A stretch of DNA of 64,000 nucleotides, taken from the NCBI RefSeq assembly GCF_030408775.1, contig NZ_CP047210.1, positions 1 through 64,000 on the forward strand, in the 5' to 3' direction. Source of the DNA: Corynebacterium fournieri. GTDB taxonomy: Bacteria; Actinomycetota; Actinomycetes; Mycobacteriales; Mycobacteriaceae. This document shows, one piece after another, positions 58,801-64,000 of the stretch. Under the pieces are notes generated by a model. That model saw only the letters and a list, made by a program, of their open reading frames with translations. It did not search any database and was not told where the DNA came from. Both the position numbers and the translations under genes were made by a program. Numbering within the stretch: position 1 is the stretch's first letter; each line of letters begins with the position of its first letter.

Positions 58801-61800
58801 CGGTGACTGTGCCGGGCACCACGATCCCGGGCACGACGAACCCGAACACCACGGTGCCGGGTACGACGGTGCCGTCGACGGTGGTCACCGTGACCACCCC
58901 GTCGGATGATGCCCGCTCGGATTCGCCGGCGCTGGACATCAAGAAGTACATCAACAACATCGACGACGGCGACATTGTCACCCCGGGCGATGACATGGTG
59001 ATCACCTACCGCGTGTTCAACAACGGCAACGTCGACGCCAAGGGTGTCACCATCGCCGACGAGGTCACCGAGGGCTCCGACGCAACCAAGGCGGACCTGA
59101 CCAAGCAGATCGAGGCCGAGCTGGCCAAGATCGAGCCGTTCGACGTCCCGGCCGGCGAGTTCCGCGACGTGGAGATCACGGTCAAGGCGCCGGAGGGCGG
59201 CCACGTGAACGTCGCAAAGCCGAACGTTCCGCCTGTGACTGTGCCCGCCACCACGATCCCGGGCACGACGAACCCGAACACCACCATCCCGGAGACCACG
59301 GTGCCGGAGCGTGTGGTCACCCCGACCACCACGCCGTCCGACGACGCTCGTTCCGACTCCCTGAAGCTGGAGATCCTCAAGGACATCTTCAGCCTGGCGG
59401 ACAACGAGTGGCACGCCGCCGACACCGAGGACGACGCGGCGGTTGTGGACGCCAACGGCAAGATGCGTGTGCGCTACACAGTGACCAACACTGGTTCTGT
59501 GGCGCTTTCCGGCGTCGACATTGTCGATAACGTCACCCGCCTGGATGAGGGCGACCAGCAGGCGCTCACCGACGCGCTGAACTCCGCGCTTGAGGCTGAG
59601 GGCCGCGGCTTCGACCTGAAGCCGGGTGAGAAGAAGGTCGTCGAGATTACTGTCGACGCACCGAAGGGCTACCACGTCAACGAGGCGATCGCGACGGCCC
59701 CGGCGGTGACGACTACGCAGACGCAGGTCACCTCGGTGCCGGGCACCACCAACGCCACGACGACGGTGCCGGGCTCGCTGACCACCACCGTGGTCACCAC
59801 CGAGAAGACGCCGAACGTGCCGACGAACACCGCACAGGCCACGCCGACCACGCGCCAGACTCCGCCGCCGGTGCCGACACCTGAGCGGCCGCAGTTTGCC
59901 GTAGAGAAGCTTGGCGCTCGTGCAGGCAACGTCGCGCTGACCCGCAACGACGAGGGCAACTACGACTACTCCAACGAGTACGTCATCCGCGTGCGTAACT
60001 CCGGCCTGGTCGACGGCGAGCACGCCACCATCTGGGACGTGCCGCTGCGCGGCGCCGGCTTCACGGTCAACGAGGTCACCGTCGACGACAAGGCTGTGGA
60101 GGTCGCGAACGGCCGCTACAAGATCGCGGACGCGGCCAAGCTGGCACCGGGCGAGTACAAGGACTTCCACGTCACCGTCACCGGCACGCTGGCTGAGGCT
60201 GCGGCGGATAACCTGCCGGAGGCTGTGGGCCAGTGCGACGCCGAGGGTGCGAACCCGGGTGCGGATTCCGGTCTGGTCAACCAGGTCAACATGGACGGCG
60301 ACTCCGACGGTGCTGGCAACAACGTTGTGTGCACCCCGGTGGAGCTGCGCCGTCTGAACATTGAAAAGCGCATCGACGGCCGTGAGGATGCCGTCGTCAA
60401 GCCGGGCGAGAAGATGGAGATCTGGTACCGGGTGCGCAACACCGGAAACGTTGAGCTCGCCAACATCGCCCTTGCGGACCAGATCCGCGAGGACAACCAG
60501 GCGCTGCAGGACGAGATCAACGCGGAGCTGGCGAAGAAGGCTGAGCCGTTCGACCTGGCTCCGGGTGCGTTCCACGACATCAAGATCGAGGTGACTGCGC
60601 CGGAGGGCGAGCACAACGACGAGGCGCGTGCGGAGGTGCCGCCGGTGACGGTGCCGCCGGTGACCCGTCCGGAGACCACGATTCCGGGCACGACTGGTCC
60701 GTCGACCACGGTGCCGCCGGTGACGGTGCCGGGCACGACGCTGCCGGGCACGACTGTGCCGGGCTCGACCGTGTCGACGACGGCGCGTGCGAACTCGCCG
60801 CAGTTGTCGGTGAAGAAGTTCATCAACGGCCGCGACGAGCACGCTCTGGTCAACGCTGGCGAGGACATGGAGATCACCTACCGTGTGACCAACAACGGCA
60901 CTGTGCGTGTCGACGGGGTCCGCCTGACCGACCAGGTCAAGGAGGACAACGCCGAGCTGCAGCAGGCGATTGACGCTCAGCTGGGCAAGGTTGACCCGTT
61001 CGCGCTTGAGCCGGGCGAGTCGCGCGAGGTGACGGTGACGGTGAAGGCTCCGGCCGGCCGCCACGACGACACTGTCAATATGACGGTGCCGCCGGTGACT
61101 ATTCCGGCGACCACGATTCCGGGGACGACGAACCCGAACACCACCATTCCGGGCACCACGGTGCCGTCGACGGTGGTGACGGTAACTGCGCCGCCGGATG
61201 ATGCGTCGTCTGATTCGCCGCAGCTGGAGATCCTCAAGGAGATCAAGCGCGCCGACGACGGTGACGATGCGTGGCGCGACGCCGAGACCGAAGCGGATGC
61301 GCTGCCGGTGGCACCGGGCGAGGCGATGCAGCTGCGCTACACGGTACGCAACACCGGTTCGGTGGAGCTGTCCGGCATCGACGTCGTCGATGAGGTCACC
61401 CGCCTGGACGAGGGCGACGCGGACGAGTTCACCGCGGAGATCAACACCGCGCTCGAGGCTGAGGGCCGCAACTTCGCGCTGGCTCCGGGCGAGGAGAAGG
61501 TCATCGTGGTCACGGTGACTGCTCCGGCTGGCTACCACGTCAATGAGGCGATCGCGACGGCTCCGCCGGTCACGGCCACCGAAACTGTGGTGAGCTCTGT
61601 TCCGGGCACCACGAATGAGACGACGACGGTTCCGGGCACGGTCACCACTGAGACCACGGTGGTTGAGCGCACCCCGAACACGCCGACGAACAAGGCGCAG
61701 TCCACTCCGACGACGGGCGTGGCGCCGTGCGACTGCGAGATCAAGACCACCACGATCACCCCGGCGCCGGTGACCACCACCGAGGCTGGCAAGGTCACCA

Positions 61801-62648
61801 CGGTCACGCCGGACCCGGTGACCTCCGAGGTCACCGTGACCACCACCAAGGCCGGCAAGGTCACCACGGTCACGCCGGATCCGGTGACCTCCGAGGTCAC
61901 CGTGACCACCACCCCGGCGCCGGTGACCACCACCGAGGCCGGCAAGGTCACCACGGTCACGCCGGATCCGGTCACGTCCGAGGTCACCGTGACCACCACC
62001 CCGGCGCCGGTTGTCACCACCGTTGAGGGCCCGGCCGTCACGGAGACGCTGCCGCCGATCACGGTCACCGAGGTGCCGACGACGCTGACCACCTCCACGC
62101 TGCAGGTGGACGAGGGCAAGGACGTCCTCGGCCGCTGCATCGCTAACGCGGTGCGCTCGCCGATCCTGTACATGGTGCCGCTGCTGCTGGCGGGCCAGGT
62201 GCTCGGCGAGGTGGCTGCCCCGTACGTCAAGGCTGTCAACGACCAGTTCAACAAGATCTCCTCCGAGATCCAGGATGAGATCCGCCGCAAGACGCCGAAC
62301 TTCGGTTACGGCCGCCGCGGTGAGGAAAACGAGCAGGTCGCCGAGCTGCGTGCGAAGGCTGAGGCCGCGAACCGCATGCTGCAGGAGCTGGCAATGCGTC
62401 CGGACGTGCAGCAGTACGGCCAGTGGGCGGCAATCGCCGCCGGCGTGGTCGTGGCAGGCTCCGTGCTCTACGACTGGTGCTCCAACGAGCCGGGTGAAGC
62501 CTTCACCGCGATCGGCTCGAACGGCTCCTCTTCGAAGGGTGATGTCGAGGTCGACGGCTCCTCGCTGCGCGGCCGCGACGACTCGGTGGAGACGATCGTT
62601 GCCCCGGTGACTGACACCGACGGCAGCGCGGAAGGTTCCTCTGAGTAA
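52803..62648 (+). CDS. Giant modular surface protein G3 (3281 residues)
   Basis: The protein has a twin-Arg-like charged N-terminus and signal peptide (about 1-47), an N-terminal domain plus a beta-propeller-like region (about 48-520, e.g. GYLYAISQD and RIYGTLLRISPVTGEV), then about 16 beta-sandwich modules with the DUF11/DUF7507-like pattern YRVTNTGSV...G...DEVT. The modules are joined by Pro/Thr linkers (TVPGTTIPGTT). They follow the order A-B-C-D, A-E-B-C-D, A-E-B-C-D, A-B. A Thr/Val stalk (about 2975-3100) leads to the C-terminal GRCIANAV helix, a spacer and a second helix ending YDWC. There is no LPXTG. It is probably an adhesin. I start at the GTG behind GAAGGAG rather than 44 codons upstream. 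Confidence 0.82.
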   Translation: MNDRRKNVPKRRQLRRFGTAAATIALALGQAVSVDLPTLGAAQIANAASSNIIQNTENVVKTRVKDSWLALFTVNHISASSDGRIQGFRLDAPQGEKFLNSGTYTVDIQGQTIPMKVEPYEDSSGSHLLATLPSPVTLRQSDTVFVKYQGSDQDAMPSQISGFEYYLAPVAHSPQTLNLTNASGGGDPLFSTDACVTGGEGEKTDVTTWISTSYFGQKTKTQTAQRNRTYIRYRDLGSSEFTELPKGDSDWVYNSLAYNPADGYLYAISQDRPLDGSEASYWSRNIDKSRIYGTLLRISPVTGEVAPVGEIKLGSNLNDPIFEQDAHAGFTNGAFDTDGNYIFANNASNGSGRIYRLSGSVGEDNLWIPSNNSSYVTAEATTLSGARPQNSNDWAFAGLEQSKFIWSISSTYDKSAPRKQTLFRTDTESGVTVSWDITDLGLPNGAYGNAWTYGNGNLGFSENSAAKAFEIHVTNPEIELTGSNDSNKSQVVASLVGTEEKFPTGYNNDATTNAYVVAQKPCPEPANPGLELKKFINGRDEHALVNAGENMTITYRITNTGATRIEGILLKDQVKENNAELQQAVNDQLGSDPFDLEPGESRDVEVTVKAPVGRHDNTARLEVPPTVALTTVPEDDASSDSPQLELLKEIKREDEGEDAWRDAEKASDALPIGKGERMQLRYTVRNTGSVALSGVDVVDKVTRLDDGNADEYTKQINAELEKVGRGLELGPGDEKAVVITVAAPGGYHVNEASATAPPVTATETVVSSVPGTTNENTTVPGTLTTKTTVVERVPNTPTNKAQSTPTSEVTPPPVVENPQFSVEKLSNQSAINLERNQEGKYAYTAEYTIIVRNDGKGDGEHADIYDVPLRGVGFELNSVQVDGQDAQLQNGRYKIADGAALAAGESKTFTVTVSGTISDAAAGNLPAAYGQCKADGTDLTKDSGLVNVVNMDGDSDGPDNNIVCTPVELRRLNIEKRIDGREEAVVKPGEMMDIWYRVRNTGNVTLHDVKLSDNVQENNDALQQEITKQLNGQDTFDLEPGEIRDVHISVKAPKGEHVNEARADVPPTTIPPVTLPHTTVPGKPVPSTAVSTTAKAKSPKITIKKYVNGHDDGTAVAPGEDMEILYRVVNEGSMPVDGIRVVDKVTQATDKQGLQAAINAELAKEPAFKLEPGGVKEIRITVPAPAGGHVNEAVATAPVTVPGTTVPPVTVPPITKPSTTIPGSTVPGTTVPSTVVTVTAPPDEGRSESPQLEIKKFINGRDEGDVLAADAETMEITYRVTNTGASVVKGITIADEVTEGEDIPNLKAGLDKVEPFDLAPGAFKDVTIKVTAPKGGHVNVAKPVVPPVTVPATTIPGTTNPNTTIPPTTVPERTVTPTTTPSDDARSNVVKLELLKDIWSNDTNNWKTADKVDEAADAAVVDANGKMRIRYTVKNTGSLPVSGIGIVDEVTELTKGTDEDKKALTDAINAELKKYGEDITLQPGKSRAVEITVDAPKQRHINVAKVTAPPVTTLPGSTIPGTTVMTTTNGSTVPVTTVTPRVVEPSTVTPNTPSNTAHATPTTSTTVPPAVVPDPQFAVEKLGNQSGISLERNKDGKYGYSAEYTIRVRNTGQVAGEHAKVWDVPVRGVGFDIANVTVDGAEVKPNSGRYLISDKAELAVGEYKDYQVVVNGTLADKAADALPAAVGQCEAVTPGNPGAGSGLVNTVQMAGDSDGPDNNIVCEPVELRRLNIEKRIDGRENAPVTPGEKMEIWYRIRNTGNVTLSGITLADQIKEDNPDLQKEIDDEIAKIEAFDLEPGEVKDITFPVTAYAGEHENEVRAEVPETTRPGTTRPETSIPETTVPPVTVPGTTNPETTVPGTTIPGSTVPATTIPGTTVPGRSVPPTTVTATAHANSPKLEIKKYINGYDEGTQVAPGEDMEILYRVANTGSVRIDGIRLDDEVTEAADEQVSKALQRDIDAALKNEAPFALEPGEVREVRITVPAPAGGHVNVAKPIVPPVTVPGTTIPGTTNPNTTVPGTTVPSTVVTVTTPSDDARSDSPALDIKKYINNIDDGDIVTPGDDMVITYRVFNNGNVDAKGVTIADEVTEGSDATKADLTKQIEAELAKIEPFDVPAGEFRDVEITVKAPEGGHVNVAKPNVPPVTVPATTIPGTTNPNTTIPETTVPERVVTPTTTPSDDARSDSLKLEILKDIFSLADNEWHAADTEDDAAVVDANGKMRVRYTVTNTGSVALSGVDIVDNVTRLDEGDQQALTDALNSALEAEGRGFDLKPGEKKVVEITVDAPKGYHVNEAIATAPAVTTTQTQVTSVPGTTNATTTVPGSLTTTVVTTEKTPNVPTNTAQATPTTRQTPPPVPTPERPQFAVEKLGARAGNVALTRNDEGNYDYSNEYVIRVRNSGLVDGEHATIWDVPLRGAGFTVNEVTVDDKAVEVANGRYKIADAAKLAPGEYKDFHVTVTGTLAEAAADNLPEAVGQCDAEGANPGADSGLVNQVNMDGDSDGAGNNVVCTPVELRRLNIEKRIDGREDAVVKPGEKMEIWYRVRNTGNVELANIALADQIREDNQALQDEINAELAKKAEPFDLAPGAFHDIKIEVTAPEGEHNDEARAEVPPVTVPPVTRPETTIPGTTGPSTTVPPVTVPGTTLPGTTVPGSTVSTTARANSPQLSVKKFINGRDEHALVNAGEDMEITYRVTNNGTVRVDGVRLTDQVKEDNAELQQAIDAQLGKVDPFALEPGESREVTVTVKAPAGRHDDTVNMTVPPVTIPATTIPGTTNPNTTIPGTTVPSTVVTVTAPPDDASSDSPQLEILKEIKRADDGDDAWRDAETEADALPVAPGEAMQLRYTVRNTGSVELSGIDVVDEVTRLDEGDADEFTAEINTALEAEGRNFALAPGEEKVIVVTVTAPAGYHVNEAIATAPPVTATETVVSSVPGTTNETTTVPGTVTTETTVVERTPNTPTNKAQSTPTTGVAPCDCEIKTTTITPAPVTTTEAGKVTTVTPDPVTSEVTVTTTKAGKVTTVTPDPVTSEVTVTTTPAPVTTTEAGKVTTVTPDPVTSEVTVTTTPAPVVTTVEGPAVTETLPPITVTEVPTTLTTSTLQVDEGKDVLGRCIANAVRSPILYMVPLLLAGQVLGEVAAPYVKAVNDQFNKISSEIQDEIRRKTPNFGYGRRGEENEQVAELRAKAEAANRMLQELAMRPDVQQYGQWAAIAAGVVVAGSVLYDWCSNEPGEAFTAIGSNGSSSKGDVEVDGSSLRGRDDSVETIVAPVTDTDGSAEGSSE
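61780..62025 (+). repeat. In-frame tandem repeats in the G3 stalk
   Basis: The coding sequence for GKVTTVTPDPVTSEVTVTTT occurs three times almost unchanged, at intervals of 63 and 90 bases. Such near-identical units can expand or contract by recombination, changing stalk length. Confidence 0.8.
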
Positions 62649-62667
62649 CCGATCCAGCTAGGCAGAC

Positions 62668-62698
62668 AACCCCGGCAGGCACACCGCCTGCCGGGGTT
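62668..62698 (+). terminator. Terminator after G3
   Basis: AACCCCGGCAGGC and GCCTGCCGGGGTT form a perfect 13-bp stem with a 5-base loop. Confidence 0.85.
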
Positions 62699-62703
62699 GT
62701 CGC

Positions 62704-62709
62704 TATGTT
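62704..62709 (+). promoter_or_regulatory. -10 element for leaderless LURP-one-like gene
   Basis: TATGTT lies 7 bases (TGGGGGC) before the ATG at 62717. This favours that ATG over the one at 62705. Confidence 0.5.
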
Positions 62710-62716
62710 TGGGGGC

Positions 62717-63268
62717 ATGTTTACGGAACGTGAGATCGTCGTAAAGCAAACGAAGGCTATGGGGCGCGACGAGTTCGCGATTGAGGGCCCGACAGGCGAG
62801 CTGCTGGGCACCGCGCGGCAGACGCTGCGGATGAGCGACTTGGTCAAGGCGTCGCGCGGGGTGGAGGTGTTCGACGCGAACGGCACACATGTGCTCAGCA
62901 TCGAAGACCCGGTCAACTTCATCCGCGACCAGTACGTGGTGCACCTGGTCAACCCGCCGCTGCAGCTGGCCAAGCTGACCAAGCGGTTTGCCTGGATCGG
63001 GGCGAAATACGATGTGGAAATGGCCGGTCTTCCGGACGTGCAGATCGAGGGCCAGGCCTTCCAGCTGAACTACACGCTGAACAGCCAGGGTCGCGTGATC
63101 GCGCGCGTGGACGCCGAGTATTCCGGTATGGGGCGGATGCTCATGGGCAAGACCAGCTACCGGGTGCGCATTGAGCCCGGGCTTGACGAGCGCCAGTACG
63201 CGGCGGTTGTGGGCATCACGCTGGCGATTGACATGCGCCGCGCGAAGATGCGCAAGAACTCGAGTTAG
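62717..63268 (+). CDS. LURP-one/Tubby-like (DUF567) family protein
   Basis: The 183-residue protein resembles the LURP-one-related family, a Tubby-like beta-barrel around a central helix: it opens REIVVKQTKAMGRDEFAI, continues with the strand pattern LLGTARQTLRMSD and FDANGTHVLSIEDP, and ends with a hydrophobic helix LDERQYAAVVGITLAIDMRR (about 155-174) that fits the central helix. Members may bind lipids or act as scramblase relatives, but bacterial roles are not known. No signal peptide is present. It is a single-gene unit between G3 and the metzincin locus. Confidence 0.7.
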   Translation: MFTEREIVVKQTKAMGRDEFAIEGPTGELLGTARQTLRMSDLVKASRGVEVFDANGTHVLSIEDPVNFIRDQYVVHLVNPPLQLAKLTKRFAWIGAKYDVEMAGLPDVQIEGQAFQLNYTLNSQGRVIARVDAEYSGMGRMLMGKTSYRVRIEPGLDERQYAAVVGITLAIDMRRAKMRKNSS

Positions 63269-63337
63269 CGGGCTTTCGCCTTGCGACGCCCCGTGCCACC
63301 GCAACGGGGGTAAAAAACGGGGGTAGTGGGGTTTTCC

Positions 63338-63668
63338 GGATTGCTGAACAATCCGCCGATCTTTGAACAATCCAGGGGTTTTGCGTCGTTTCTGGGGGGG
63401 GGGATTCGCCCAAACTCAGGCCGTATGAAATGTATGGGCAACCCAAATGTGCAGGTAGGGGTGGATCTGGGCCCGACCATGCTAGAAAACACCTTAAGGT
63501 GCATAAAATGCAGTTCTGATGGATTGTTCAACCATCCGCGCGCGACAACGATTTGATCGTTGAACAATGCGGGAGAAACCGCGGAACAAGCGTCCGGATT
63601 GCTGAACAATCCGCAGGCCAAGACGGGTAGAAACGTTGAACAATCCGGATGGAATGTTCAACGATTTC
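63338..63668. repeat. Array of seven GGATTGTTGAACAATCC-type sites
   Basis: Sites lie at 63338-63354, 63362-63373 (half), 63521-63537, 63555-63570, 63596-63612, 63633-63646 and 63651-63668. The copies at 63338 and 63596 are identical (GGATTGCTGAACAATCC). The array lies 100-430 bases before the second metzincin. The gene-free stretch 63269-63768 also holds a run of ten G (63394-63403) and the conserved promoter block, and nothing else that I recognise. Confidence 0.8.
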
Positions 63669-63691
63669 AGGGTCTTTTCAGGCTCCGATTG

Positions 63692-63730
63692 AACGTTTTA
63701 CCAGCGCATATTCGGTGCATAAACTCATGG
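63692..63730 (+). promoter_or_regulatory. Conserved promoter region of metzincin 2
   Basis: TTTTACC, one base, GCGCATATTC and TGCATAAACTC match the block upstream of metzincin 1 (14279-14317, opposite strand). Confidence 0.5.
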
Positions 63731-63768
63731 ATGTAACAAAGAGAAATCAGCACCAAGGAGTCACCGAG

Positions 63769-64000
63769 ATGCGAGCAGCATTCCGAAACACCATCGCCGC
63801 AGCAGTTGCCGCCGCCATCGCGGTTTCCGGCGCGAGCGTCGCACACGCCGACGAGATTGAGCTGGCGCCACTGCGCACCAACACCGCAACCCTCGTCGAC
63901 TCCGATGGTGACGGCCTGCCCAACATCTGGGAGGAAGAAGGCGTCGTGTTGGCCGACGGCACCGAAATACCTCTGCCGGACTGGGGCGCAGACCCCAACC
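63769..64000 (+). CDS. Second secreted metzincin homologue (5' end only)
   Basis: Only the first 77 residues are in the window. They show a signal peptide (1-27, ending AHA) and the Ca-type motif DSDGDGLPNIWEEEG (about 44-58), followed by VVLADGTEIPLPDWGADPN, which matches DSDNDGLPDEWETDG and VVLLDGTELRLNDWGVDPN in the protease at 13126-14229 nearly residue for residue. The zinc site should lie past the window edge and cannot be checked. The start is fixed by the ribosome site AAGGAG. It follows G3 and its regulatory array. Confidence 0.8.
   Translation, partial: MRAAFRNTIAAAVAAAIAVSGASVAHADEIELAPLRTNTATLVDSDGDGLPNIWEEEGVVLADGTEIPLPDWGADPN

Noticed and set aside
55149-61538. A 2129-codon open frame antisense to G3
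   Set aside because: It is the mirror of GC-rich repeated coding sequence, has low-complexity Arg/Val/Asp translation, and no start signal; the plus-strand frame carries clear domains.
61750-62040. CRISPR-like regular repeats
   Set aside because: The repeats are in frame, translate to Thr/Val-rich units and have no distinct spacers.

Overview
The window reads as the origin-proximal start of a high-GC Gram-positive chromosome, almost certainly a Corynebacterium. Base 1 is the TTG start of dnaA. The order dnaA-oriC-dnaN-recF-dciA-gyrB...gyrA-DUF3566-tRNA-Ile-tRNA-Ala and the later block fhaA-fhaB-pstP-rodA-pbpA-pknA-pknB-crgA are both typical of the Corynebacteriales. Carotenoid genes (crtB-crtI), many secreted proteins and a recurrent leaderless promoter layout (TANNNT, 7-8 nt, start codon) fit the same group.

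Layout: 1-7351 replication initiation and gyrB; 7462-10064 small accessory genes (DUF6918, a secreted protein, a DUF559-like nuclease-fold protein, and an RHH antitoxin with a motif-degraded Doc-like partner); 10126-13032 gyrA and a DUF3566 membrane protein; 13126-14229 a secreted, membrane-anchored metzincin protease; 14717-14880 tRNA-Ile and tRNA-Ala; 15022-18013 a lipoprotein and crtB-crtI; 18281-27522 two very large paralogous surface proteins (called G1 and G2 here); 27703-32323 DoxX, YhgE/Pip permease, a degenerate ABC ATPase, TetR and an unknown membrane protein; 32608-35812 metF-metE; 35960-36910 a palindrome-flanked DUF559-like gene; 37118-40176 cyclophilin, rhomboid protease, a DnaA-box cluster and catalase; 40243-41652 a secreted beta-rich protein; 41653-42431 AT-rich decayed DNA; 42432-51867 the cell-division and peptidoglycan Ser/Thr kinase operon; 52047-52130 tRNA-Leu followed by repeat-rich DNA; 52803-62648 a 3281-residue surface protein (G3); 62717-63268 a LURP-one-like protein; 63269-63768 a dense array of inverted repeats; 63769-64000 the 5' end of a second metzincin.

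The most interesting feature is a distributed surface-protein system. G1, G2 and G3 share no obvious repeat type, yet all end in the same unusual module: GKCIA or GRCIA, a hydrophobic helix, a helical spacer, a second hydrophobic helix closed by a Cys, and a short Ser-rich tail. I see no LPXTG sorting signal in any of them. Two paralogous Ca-motif metzincins lie near these genes, one upstream of G1/G2 and one just after G3. A palindrome close to GGATTGTTGAACAATCC occurs upstream of G1, G2, both metzincins and the secreted protein at 40243-41652, and I noticed it nowhere else in the window. This looks like one regulon of exported proteins; the link is inferred from sequence only.

Other points for follow-up are a perfect ~190-bp leader repeat between G1 and G2, a gene boxed by two matching palindromes (35868-37053), a tRNA-Leu 3'-end duplication, a Doc-like toxin and an ABC ATPase that both lack their catalytic motifs, and a DnaA-box cluster 36 kb from oriC.
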